A stretch of DNA of 64,000 bases from Candidatus Tectomicrobia bacterium. GTDB lineage: Bacteria > UBA8248. The position numbers and the translations under genes are program-made. Location of the stretch: positions 62,001-126,000 of the forward strand of contig JACPUR010000013.1 in assembly GCA_016192135.1 (NCBI GenBank). Direction: 5' to 3'. Of the stretch, positions 32,895 to 40,754 are shown piece by piece. Below the pieces are notes generated by a model. The model made no database searches. It saw nothing but the letters and a program-made list of their open reading frames with translations, and had not been told where the DNA came from. Positions within the stretch are counted from its first letter, which is position 1, and the number at the start of each line of letters is the position of its first letter.

Positions 32895-34790
32895 ATGAAG
32901 AAGTTCCTCCATCCGGTCGCCCTGCTGGCCATCCTCTGGTCCCTTCTCCAGCTCTACTGGGCGGTGTTCGGGATGTCGCACGTTCTCCTCGTCCGGCCCA
33001 TCCACCTGAGCTTCGCCCTGGCCCTCGTGTTCCTGACCACGCCGGCCTGGAAGGAGGCGAAGACAGGCGCCTGGGACTATGCCCTCGCCCTCACCGCCCT
33101 CGCCTCGGCCGGCATGTACGCGGCGGAGTGGGATTTTCTGAACAACCGCATCCGTGATGTGGACCCGGTGCCCCTGCGCTACCTCATCGCGGGCGTCCTG
33201 TACCTTCTCCTCACCCTCGAAGCCTCCCGGAGGTCCCTGGGCTGGGGGGTCACGTCGATCGCCCTGGCGGCCCTGGCCTATAACTTCCTCGGCCACTTCA
33301 TCCCGGGCAACTTCGGCCACCGGTCCGTTCAGTTCGCCCCCTTCGTGGAGTTCCAGACGATGGGGGTGGAAGGGCTGTTCGGCGTCCCCCTGGGCGTGAG
33401 CGCCGAGGTGGTCTTTTACTTCGTGCTGTTCTCGGCGGCGCTGGAGATCTCGGGTGGGGGGCGCCTGTTCATCGACATGGCCGTGAGGCTCACGGGCCCC
33501 TACCGCGGCGGCCCCGCCAAGGCCGCGATCGTGAGCAGCGGCCTCATGGGCACCATCAGCGGGAGCGCCACCGCCAACGTGGTGGGGACGGGGGTGTTCA
33601 CCATCCCCCTCATGAAGCGGCTCGGCTTCGCGCCGCATTACGCGGGCGCGGTCGAGGCGGTCGCCTCCACGGGCGGGCAGATCATGCCCCCCATCATGGG
33701 CGCCGCCGCGTTCATCCTCGCCGACATGACGGGAATCCCCTACCTGAGTGTGGCCGCCGCCGCGGCCATCCCCGCCGTCATCTACTATCTTTCCCTCTTC
33801 TTCATGGTGGACCTCGAGGCGCGGAAGAGGGGGCTTGCCGGGATGCGCCGGAGCGAGCTACCCCTGCTGCGCGGAATCCTTCTCGAGCGCGGGCTGCTCT
33901 TGCTCCCCATCATCTTGATCGTGGGCTATATGGTGGCGGGCTACACCCTGATGTGGTCGGCGACCTCGGCGGCGATCGGGGTGGTGGTTCTGAGCTGGGT
34001 GCGCCGCGCCACCCGGATGGGACCCGTCAAGATCATCGAAACCCTCGAATCCGCCGCCCGGATGGCCATTCCCGTCGCCATTCCCTGCGCGGTGGCCGGA
34101 ATCATCGTCGGAGTGCTCGTGGACACCGGCCTGGGGCTCAAGTTCTCGGGCCTCATCGTGGACGTCGCGGCCGGCCGGCTCCTGCCGGCGCTCCTCCTGG
34201 TGATGGTCGCCTGCATCATCATGGGCATGGGCATGCCCACCTCGGCGGCCTACATCATGGCGGCCACCCTCATGGGGCCGGCGTTCGAGAAGATGGGGCT
34301 CCTCCCCATCGCGGGACACTTGTTCATCTTCTACTTCGCGATTCTCTCCATGGTGACCCCTCCCGTGGCGCTCGCCTCCTACGTCGCGGCGGGGATCGCG
34401 GACTCGGGCCTCTCGGAGACCGGCTGGAAGGCCTTCCAGCTCTCCTTCGCGGCCTTCCTCGTCCCCTTCGCTTTCGCCTACAATCCGGCCATGCTGCTCG
34501 AGGGTCCGCTGACCGAGACACTGTGGGTGACCGCCACCTGCGCTTTGGGGGTGTTCGCCTTGGCCGCCGCCGTGACCGGCTATCTGGCCGGCCCGGCGGC
34601 CGGGTGGGAGCGCGCGGCTTTCCTGGCGGGCGCGATCGGGCTAATCGTCCCGGAGAAGACGACCGACTTGCTGGGGCTGGCGCTGCTCCTGTTGAGCGGC
34701 TGGATCCACGTCCACCGCGTCAGGCGGGCCGCCCCGGCGGGACACCGGATGGAACATCCCAAGGCGGCTCCCGCGCAGGAGCCGAGGTGA
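32895..34790 (+). CDS. TRAP transporter permease, fused 4TM/12TM (DctQM type)
   Basis: A 631-residue membrane protein in which the small (about residues 1-120) and large TRAP subunits are one chain, as usual for TAXI-type systems. Conserved motifs of the large domain include SSGLMGTISGSATANVVGTG, ASTGGQIMPPIMGAAAFI and the duplicate GMGMPTSAAYI near 440. It uses an ion gradient with the adjacent TAXI binding protein to import an organic acid or similar solute. The stop is followed by about 100 bases containing GC-rich inverted repeats before the binding-protein gene. Confidence 0.93.
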   Translation: MKKFLHPVALLAILWSLLQLYWAVFGMSHVLLVRPIHLSFALALVFLTTPAWKEAKTGAWDYALALTALASAGMYAAEWDFLNNRIRDVDPVPLRYLIAGVLYLLLTLEASRRSLGWGVTSIALAALAYNFLGHFIPGNFGHRSVQFAPFVEFQTMGVEGLFGVPLGVSAEVVFYFVLFSAALEISGGGRLFIDMAVRLTGPYRGGPAKAAIVSSGLMGTISGSATANVVGTGVFTIPLMKRLGFAPHYAGAVEAVASTGGQIMPPIMGAAAFILADMTGIPYLSVAAAAAIPAVIYYLSLFFMVDLEARKRGLAGMRRSELPLLRGILLERGLLLLPIILIVGYMVAGYTLMWSATSAAIGVVVLSWVRRATRMGPVKIIETLESAARMAIPVAIPCAVAGIIVGVLVDTGLGLKFSGLIVDVAAGRLLPALLLVMVACIIMGMGMPTSAAYIMAATLMGPAFEKMGLLPIAGHLFIFYFAILSMVTPPVALASYVAAGIADSGLSETGWKAFQLSFAAFLVPFAFAYNPAMLLEGPLTETLWVTATCALGVFALAAAVTGYLAGPAAGWERAAFLAGAIGLIVPEKTTDLLGLALLLLSGWIHVHRVRRAAPAGHRMEHPKAAPAQEPR

Positions 34791-34888
34791 AGAATCCCGC
34801 CGCCGGCTCCGGCGGGAGGCTATGGCCACGGCCCGGCCGCGCCGGTTGCCGGGCCGGGCGGAACACCCATTCAGGAGGGGTTGTCGTC

Positions 34889-35887
34889 ATGACGCAAAAA
34901 GCATGGAAGCGCCTTTTCGTGCTCCTGGCGGTTCTCGCTCTCTGCCTCGCCGGCTCCGGCCGATCGGAAGCCGCCAAGCGCATCCAGCTCGGGAGCTGGA
35001 ACCCGGGGAGCGGCTGGTACATCTACGCCGCGGCGATGGCGAACATCATCAACAACGCCAACGTGGGAGTTCAGATGGACGCGCTCGCGAAGGGCGGCGC
35101 CATCGGAAATCCCATCAACGTGAGCGAAGGCAAGTATGACGCCGCCCTCACCTTCAGCATCGCGGCCAACTGGGCCTATCAGGGGAAGGTGGCCTACAAG
35201 AAGGCCTACAAGAACCTTCGGGGCCTCATCGGCGGAATGGACGAGTACTACCTCGGAATCGTCACGACCAATCCGAAGGTGCAGAAGATCAGCGACATCA
35301 AGGACAAGAAGATTCCCGTCCACTACGTGACCGTCCCCCGCGGGGGCCTAGGCCAATGGGCCACGGAGGCCATGCTCGAAGCCCACGGCATCAAGTTCGA
35401 CGACATCAAGAAGTGGGGGGGCTCGGTCACCCACACCGGCTTCAACGTCATCACGAGCCGGATCAAGGACGGCCAGGCCGACATGTTCAGCCACACCGTC
35501 AACCCCGGGCACCCGTCCCTGACCCAGATTGCCATCGAGAAGAAGGGCCAGCTCCGCTTCCTCGGCGTCAACGACTCCGTGCGGAACCAGCTCATGAAGA
35601 TCGGCTTCCTCAAGGAGACCATGCCCGCCAACACCTTCCCCGGGCAGACCCAGCCGCTCCCCACCTTCGGCTTCACGACATCCATGAACGTCGCGGCCTC
35701 GATGGACAACGAGACCGCCTACATCATCGTCAAGACGCTCATCGATCGAATCGGCGAGCTGCGGGCTTCCCACAAGGGGCTGAAGACCTTCAAGCCCGAG
35801 AAGACGGCCTGGCAAGAGGACCAGATGGGAACCCCCATCCACCCGGGCGCCGCGCGATACTACAAGGAAAAGGGCTGGCTGAAGTAG
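34889..35887 (+). CDS. TAXI-family TRAP solute-binding protein
   Basis: A 332-residue periplasmic binding protein with a signal peptide of about 29 residues (ending GSGRSEAA). Its mature part reads RIQLGSWNPGSGWYIYAAAMA, like other TAXI proteins, and continues with the typical two-lobe fold (KKIPVHYVTVPRGGLGQW). A strong AGGAGGGG precedes the ATG. It captures the ligand for the fused permease immediately upstream. A GC-rich perfect palindrome just after the stop may let it be expressed above the downstream genes. The ligand is unknown; the following cyclase and UbiD genes hint at an aromatic or unsaturated acid. Confidence 0.92.
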   Translation: MTQKAWKRLFVLLAVLALCLAGSGRSEAAKRIQLGSWNPGSGWYIYAAAMANIINNANVGVQMDALAKGGAIGNPINVSEGKYDAALTFSIAANWAYQGKVAYKKAYKNLRGLIGGMDEYYLGIVTTNPKVQKISDIKDKKIPVHYVTVPRGGLGQWATEAMLEAHGIKFDDIKKWGGSVTHTGFNVITSRIKDGQADMFSHTVNPGHPSLTQIAIEKKGQLRFLGVNDSVRNQLMKIGFLKETMPANTFPGQTQPLPTFGFTTSMNVAASMDNETAYIIVKTLIDRIGELRASHKGLKTFKPEKTAWQEDQMGTPIHPGAARYYKEKGWLK

Positions 35888-35898
35888 CCCCGGCGGAA

Positions 35899-35934
35899 GC
35901 CCGGCCTCCCCGCCCCGGGGCGGGGAGGCCGGGC
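35899..35934 (+). terminator. Perfect GC-rich palindrome after the binding-protein gene
   Basis: Thirty-six bases form a perfect palindrome with 18-base arms (GCCCGGCCTCCCCGCCCC and its complement), followed by GACTTTCC. It lies 12 bases after the TAXI stop and 23 before the cyclase start. The T-run is short, so it may be a partial terminator or an RNA-stabilising hairpin within the operon rather than its end. Confidence 0.6.
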
Positions 35935-35957
35935 GACTTTCCCTCACAGGAGGCGAG

Positions 35958-36779
35958 ATGGGCTACCGGTTCGTGGATCTGACCCTGGTCATGGATCCGA
36001 AAGACACCTACGTCCAATTCCCCCGCGACGAGATTTACGGCAAGCCCGCGCCAGGCACCACCATCACGCCCATCGCCACCCTGGACGTGGATCACATCGC
36101 CAACTTCCGGTTCGAGACCACCACCCAGAGCTACACCCATTACGACGCTCCCGCGCACTTCTACCACGACGGCCTGAAGAACCACGAGGTGCCGCTCGAC
36201 CATCTCTGCGGGGAGGCGTGCGTCATCAAGATACCGGGCAAGGGGCCGTCGGACACGGTGTCGGCGAAGGACCTCGAGGCGGCGGGGGTCGGGGTGCGGC
36301 CGGGGGACATCGCCATCGTGAGCACGGAGTGGACCGACCGCGCCTGGGGCTCGCGCGATTTCTGGGAGCACATGATCTACCTCACCACCGACGCCGCCGA
36401 CTGGCTCATCGGGAAGGGCATCAAGGCCCTCGTGCAGGACTTCATGACCTGCGACTCGCCTCTCTACCCCCCTCCCGAGCGGAAATGGCCGGCGCCCGAC
36501 TGGAGCCCCAATCACATCAAGTTCCTGAGCCGCGGGATCTGCCTCATCGAGTGGTGCACCAACATCGGCGCCATCCGGAAGGAGCGGGTCCTGCTCGTGA
36601 CCGGGGCGCTCAAGCTCAAGGACACCGAGGGCGCGCCCGCCCGGGTGATCGCCATCGAGGAAGTCGAGGGCTCTCCCTCGCGCGAAGGCCTTCCCCCCCT
36701 TCCCCCGCTCGAGAATCCCTACAAGGACCGGGGCGCCTGGGCGAAGGGCGGCGGCGCGCGGCGCGCCGCGGGGGCGTGA
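35958..36779 (+). CDS. Cyclase family protein (kynurenine-formamidase-like metal hydrolase)
   Basis: A 273-residue protein with the swivelling beta/beta/alpha fold of the PF04199 cyclase family. The metal motif is THYDAPAHF with His61, Asp63 and His67, close to the consensus HxGTHxDxPxH though the first His-Gly is replaced (QSYTHYD). The following H/E-containing helices are present. Members hydrolyse formyl or cyclic amides. AGGAGGCGAG gives a strong ribosome site. It precedes a UbiD-type decarboxylase by two bases and follows the TRAP uptake genes, suggesting uptake, hydrolysis, then decarboxylation of one substrate. Confidence 0.85.
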   Translation: MGYRFVDLTLVMDPKDTYVQFPRDEIYGKPAPGTTITPIATLDVDHIANFRFETTTQSYTHYDAPAHFYHDGLKNHEVPLDHLCGEACVIKIPGKGPSDTVSAKDLEAAGVGVRPGDIAIVSTEWTDRAWGSRDFWEHMIYLTTDAADWLIGKGIKALVQDFMTCDSPLYPPPERKWPAPDWSPNHIKFLSRGICLIEWCTNIGAIRKERVLLVTGALKLKDTEGAPARVIAIEEVEGSPSREGLPPLPPLENPYKDRGAWAKGGGARRAAGA

Positions 36780-36781
36780 GC

Positions 36782-38167
36782 ATGGCCGATCAGAGCCTGC
36801 GCGGCTTCCTCCGCATGGTGGAGCGGGATTTCCCGGAGGAATTCATCCGCATCCGGGAGCCGGTGAGCCGGAGGCTGGACATCACCTCCACCGTGTTCGA
36901 GTTCGAGCGCGCGGGGCGCCAGCCGGTGCTCGTGTTCGACCGCGTGGAGGGCTTCGACATCCCCGTCGTCACCAACATCGCCGCGAACCGCCGGCTCCTC
37001 GCGGCGGCCCTCGGCGTGAAGCCGGACGCGCTCCCGGCGGCCTACCGCGAGCGGTGCCAGAACTACATTCCGGTCGAGGTGGTGCCCGACGCCCCCTGGA
37101 AGGCGGTGGTCCTCGAAGGGGACGAGGTGGACCTGACCCGACTGCCCATTCCCATCCATTTCGAGGTGGACGCCGCGCCCTACATCACGGCCGGGCAGCT
37201 CGTGGCCCGGGATCCGGAGACCGGGGTCGACACCACGGGCTTCCACCGGCTCATGCTGAAGGGCAAGAACCGCCTGGGGCTCTCTCTTCACTCCCGCCGC
37301 CGCATGTACGAGTTCCACCGGCGGGCGGAGAGCCGGGGGGAGCCGCTGCCGGCCGCCATCACTCTCGGCATCCATCCCATCCACTACATGGGCTCGATGG
37401 CCTACCACTACCCACCCGGCGTCCGGAAGTACGAGATCATCGGCGCCCTCTTCGGCGAGCCCTACCGCGTCTCTCCCTGCGGAATCCCGGGGATCGAGGT
37501 CCCCGAGGGGGCCGAGATCGTCCTCGAGGGCGAGATATTGAACGAGGTGCGGGAGCCCGAGGGCCCCTTCAGCGAGTTCACCGGCTACGCCTCCTACCGC
37601 AGCACCGAGAACGTCTTCGTGGTCAAACGCATCCAGATGCGCAAGGACGCCATGTTCCACAGCGTGGCCTCCGGCATGTCGGGGGACCATCTCCTCGTCT
37701 CGACGGTGAGCCGGGAGGCCGAGATCCTGAACACCCTGCGGCGGAACATGCCGAACGTGCGGTCGGTCCACGTCCCCCTCATCACGGCGGGGGCGCTCAT
37801 GGCCGTCATCTCGATGAAAAAGACGGCCGAGGGCCAGCCCCAGCAGGCCATCATGGCCGCCCTGGGGACGGAGTTCTACTGCAAGTGCGTCATCGTGGTG
37901 GACGAGGACGTGGACATCTTCAACCTGTCGGACGTGATGTGGGCCGTCATCACCCGCACCCGGGCGGAGAAGGACATCATCTTCATCCCCGGCGCGATGG
38001 GCGCCATCCTCGACCCGACGTCCGACCCCGAGACCCACACCCTTACCAAGGTCGGGATCGACGCCACCAAGCCGGCGGGCCGGGACTTCGCCGAGCGGCT
38101 CACCATCTCCGAGGAGCAGCGCGCCCGGGTCCAGCGGATCCTGGAGGGCACCGGGGTGCGCTTCTAG
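36782..38167 (+). CDS. UbiD-family (prenylated-FMN) decarboxylase
   Basis: A 461-residue protein of normal family length. The prenyl-FMN/Mn region includes ITAGQLVARDP near 140 and the conserved Glu-rich stretch REPEGPFSEFTGYAS near 260, containing the catalytic Glu of UbiD/Fdc enzymes. The C-terminal half carries HVPLITAGA and DEDVDIFNLSDVMWA. Its ATG lies two bases after the cyclase stop, so translation is coupled. It should reversibly decarboxylate an unsaturated or aromatic acid, and needs a UbiX-type flavin prenyltransferase that is not in this window. Two more family members are at 39405-40754 and 55457-57061. Confidence 0.9.
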   Translation: MADQSLRGFLRMVERDFPEEFIRIREPVSRRLDITSTVFEFERAGRQPVLVFDRVEGFDIPVVTNIAANRRLLAAALGVKPDALPAAYRERCQNYIPVEVVPDAPWKAVVLEGDEVDLTRLPIPIHFEVDAAPYITAGQLVARDPETGVDTTGFHRLMLKGKNRLGLSLHSRRRMYEFHRRAESRGEPLPAAITLGIHPIHYMGSMAYHYPPGVRKYEIIGALFGEPYRVSPCGIPGIEVPEGAEIVLEGEILNEVREPEGPFSEFTGYASYRSTENVFVVKRIQMRKDAMFHSVASGMSGDHLLVSTVSREAEILNTLRRNMPNVRSVHVPLITAGALMAVISMKKTAEGQPQQAIMAALGTEFYCKCVIVVDEDVDIFNLSDVMWAVITRTRAEKDIIFIPGAMGAILDPTSDPETHTLTKVGIDATKPAGRDFAERLTISEEQRARVQRILEGTGVRF

Positions 38168-38425
38168 GGTGTGCAATCCAGACACGTTGTTCCCTCCCGG
38201 AGGGGCCGGTTTTCTCACACTCTCCCCTTGGGAGAGGGCGGAACATCCAAGCGGCAGGCCGCTTGGGTGCTCCGGGTGAGGGATGATTCTCGGCGGCGTA
38301 GCCTCCCCTCACCCCTTCCCCTCTCCCGGAGGGAGAGGGGGGCAAAGCCCAGCGAACGTCTGTTGAGGAAGGGTGCCCCTGTGAACGACTTGCTTAGACT
38401 TCACTTCTAGGGAAGGAGCGGGGCC
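38168..38425. repeat. Intergenic repeat with paired CTCTCCC/GGGAGAG hairpins
   Basis: The 258-base gap contains two hairpins: CTCTCCC-loop-GGGAGAG at 38220-38236 and CCCCTCTCCC-GGA-GGGAGAGGGG at 38318-38340. GGGTGAGGG-like and CCCCTCACCCC-like words lie between them and could pair with each other. This matches the general look of dispersed intergenic palindromic elements common in high-GC bacteria. No gene is seen. The second hairpin could end the upstream UbiD transcript although no T-run follows. Confidence 0.55.
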
Positions 38426-39388
38426 ATGCCTGAGCGGAAGGTGAAGCTGTGGGTCCTCCTCCCCACCCGGGGGGTGCTGCTCTGGAACAGGGGAGTGCCC
38501 GAGGTGGGACCCATCGTGGATCTGGCCGTCCGGGCGGAGGAGCTGGGCTACGACTCCGTCTTCGTGGGGGATTCCGTCCTCGCCAAGCCCCGGCTCGAGG
38601 CTCTCTCCGTTCTCTCGGCTCTGGCGGTCAAGACCCGGCGGGTGAAGCTGGGGACCGCCGTCTTCCTCCCCTGCCTCCGGAACCCGGTGTTCCTCGCCTA
38701 TCAGGTGGCGACGCTCGACGTGATCAGCGGCGGCCGGGTCATCCTGGGGGTGGGCATCGGCCCCCCCAAGCCCCAGGAGTGCGAGCACGAGTTCGAGACC
38801 CTGGGGGTGCCCTTCCGCAAGCGGATGTTCTACCTCCAGGAGCACATGACCCTCATGCGGAGGCTCTGGAGCGAGGACCACATCACCTTCGAGGGGAAGT
38901 ACTACCGGTGCAAGGACGTGACCCTGGAGCCCAAGCCCATCCAGCGGGTTGTCCCGATGTGGATTGCCTCGGCCACGGTGGAGACGGCCTGGCGGCGCGT
39001 CGCCCGCTTCGGGGACGGCTGGTTCCCCAACCGGGTGACGCCGGAGGAGTTCCGGGCCACCTGGGCCAAGATCGAGGCCGAGGCGCGCTCCCTCGGGCGC
39101 GACCCGGGCGTCCCTGCCTGGTACATGACCACCTGCCTCGACGACAGCAAGGAGAAGGCGATGAAGAACGGGGAGGAGTTCCTCCTCGCCTACTACTACA
39201 CCCCCTTCTGGGGGGACAGCATCGAGAAGTGGGGGGTGTACGGCACGGCGGAGGACCTGACCCGCCGCATCAACGCCTTCATCGAGGCGGGCGCCCGGCA
39301 CATCTCGCTCCGCTTCACCCATAAGGACCAGATGGGCCAGCTCGAGCGGTTCACCAGGGAAGTCCTGCCGAATCTGAAGCTGGATTGA
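38426..39388 (+). CDS. LLM-class flavin-dependent oxidoreductase
   Basis: A 320-residue luciferase-like protein starting after GGAAGGAG. Motifs: LWVLLPTRG, GDSVLAKPRLEALSV, GTAVFLPCLRNPVFLAYQ, LGVGIGPPKPQE and a C-terminal HISLRFTHKDQMGQLERF. It is a clear paralogue of the LLM gene at 29312-30271, pointing to a local duplication. It is convergent with the UbiD gene at the end of the large minus-strand operon (16-base gap). FMN or F420 dependence cannot be told from sequence. Confidence 0.87.
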   Translation: MPERKVKLWVLLPTRGVLLWNRGVPEVGPIVDLAVRAEELGYDSVFVGDSVLAKPRLEALSVLSALAVKTRRVKLGTAVFLPCLRNPVFLAYQVATLDVISGGRVILGVGIGPPKPQECEHEFETLGVPFRKRMFYLQEHMTLMRRLWSEDHITFEGKYYRCKDVTLEPKPIQRVVPMWIASATVETAWRRVARFGDGWFPNRVTPEEFRATWAKIEAEARSLGRDPGVPAWYMTTCLDDSKEKAMKNGEEFLLAYYYTPFWGDSIEKWGVYGTAEDLTRRINAFIEAGARHISLRFTHKDQMGQLERFTREVLPNLKLD

Positions 39389-39404
39389 AAAGAGCCCGCC
39401 TCCG

Positions 39405-40754
39405 TTAGTCCTTCAGCCAGGCATCGAGGTCGATCTCCTCCGCCCCCGGGATGCGGAGGGAGCGGAAGCTCGTCTCCAGGGTCCCGAGGGGGACGGTGGC
39501 GTCCATCCCCATCTTGGCGGTCACCCCCTCGTGCGCGGAGGGGTCCAGCCGGCTCCCCCAGGCCCCGGGTACGACGACCAGGTCCTTGTCCGCCTGGAAG
39601 CGCGTGGCCAGGGCCCAGTCCACCATGGCGGGGTCGTGGGGGTCGATGTCCCGGTCCACGGCGATGGCGTGCTTGACGTCGTAGTGGGCGGCCAGGGCGG
39701 CCAGGAGGGCGCTCTTGGGCTCCCCCTCGTTCCGCTTGTCCAGCTGGACCACGCAGTGGTAGCGCCCGGCGCCCGAGAGAGGGAGCGCCACGTCGGTCAC
39801 CGAGGGCACCGCCCGCTGCAGGTCCCGGAGGAGCCCCGCCTCGCGCGGCACCGCCCCCATGAGCAGGTGGTCCCGGCCCGCGGGCAGGATGGAGTAGAAG
39901 AGGGCCCCCTCCCGCATCGAGACGGCCCGCACCCGCAGCACCTCGCGCTCCCCGGCCGGGCTGTAGTAGCGGGGGAACTCCCCGAAGGGCCCCTCCCGGC
40001 GGCGCTCCCCAGCCGGGATCTCCCCCTCGATGACGATCTCCGCCTGGGCCGGCACTGGGATGCCCGACCACGGGGCCGGGACCACCTCGACCGCCTCCCC
40101 GCACAGGCCCCCGGCGATCTCCAGTTCGTCCTCCCCTGGGGAGAGAACCAGCTGGCTCGCCACCAGGAGAAGGGGATCGAGCCCCACCGCCACCGCCACC
40201 TTGAGCGCCTCGCCCCGCTCCCCGGCCCGGCGGATCATCCCCTTCAGGTGGCGTGGGAGGACGAGGAGGCCGAAGAGGTCCCTTTCAAGGCAGTGCATCC
40301 GGTGGATGGAGACGTTGCCCGCCCCGGTGTCCGGGTCGCGGGCGAAGAAGACGCCGGCCGAGATGTAGGGGCCGCCGTCCATCTCGTGATAGGTGGGGAG
40401 GGGGAGCGACTTCCTCACGTCGATGCCCCGCGTCTGGACGTTCCGCAGGAAGGGCGCATCGGCGGCGGGGCGGGGCGGGATGCGGACCTCCTGGCGCCGC
40501 TGGAGCTCGGGGAGGAGCCGGCCAGGCGGGACGCCCATCGCCTCGGCGTACCACTCCCGGCGGGCGCAGATGTTCGCCAGGACCGGCATGGGCGGGCCGT
40601 CCGTCGCCTCGAACAGCACGGCCCGCTCGCCGTCCAGCCTCTGGGAGAGGGCCGCCATCTCGTGGCGCAGGCTGACCCGCTTCCGCACCCGGAGGAGGCG
40701 GCCGGACGCGTCCAGCCGCTCCAGCCAGTCGCGGAGGCCGCGGACGGGCGTCAT
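39405..40754 (-). CDS. UbiD-family (prenylated-FMN) decarboxylase
   Basis: A 449-residue family member with ISAGVFFARDPDTG near 135, the catalytic segment RREGPFGEFPRYYS near 250 and DRDIDPHDPAMVDWALATR near 370. It is the last gene of the nine-gene operon, and its ATG overlaps the TGA of the molybdenum subunit (ATGA). Its sequence differs clearly from the other two UbiD proteins in the window, so they probably act on different acids. No partner UbiX is nearby. Confidence 0.9.
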   Translation of the reverse strand: MTPVRGLRDWLERLDASGRLLRVRKRVSLRHEMAALSQRLDGERAVLFEATDGPPMPVLANICARREWYAEAMGVPPGRLLPELQRRQEVRIPPRPAADAPFLRNVQTRGIDVRKSLPLPTYHEMDGGPYISAGVFFARDPDTGAGNVSIHRMHCLERDLFGLLVLPRHLKGMIRRAGERGEALKVAVAVGLDPLLLVASQLVLSPGEDELEIAGGLCGEAVEVVPAPWSGIPVPAQAEIVIEGEIPAGERRREGPFGEFPRYYSPAGEREVLRVRAVSMREGALFYSILPAGRDHLLMGAVPREAGLLRDLQRAVPSVTDVALPLSGAGRYHCVVQLDKRNEGEPKSALLAALAAHYDVKHAIAVDRDIDPHDPAMVDWALATRFQADKDLVVVPGAWGSRLDPSAHEGVTAKMGMDATVPLGTLETSFRSLRIPGAEEIDLDAWLKD

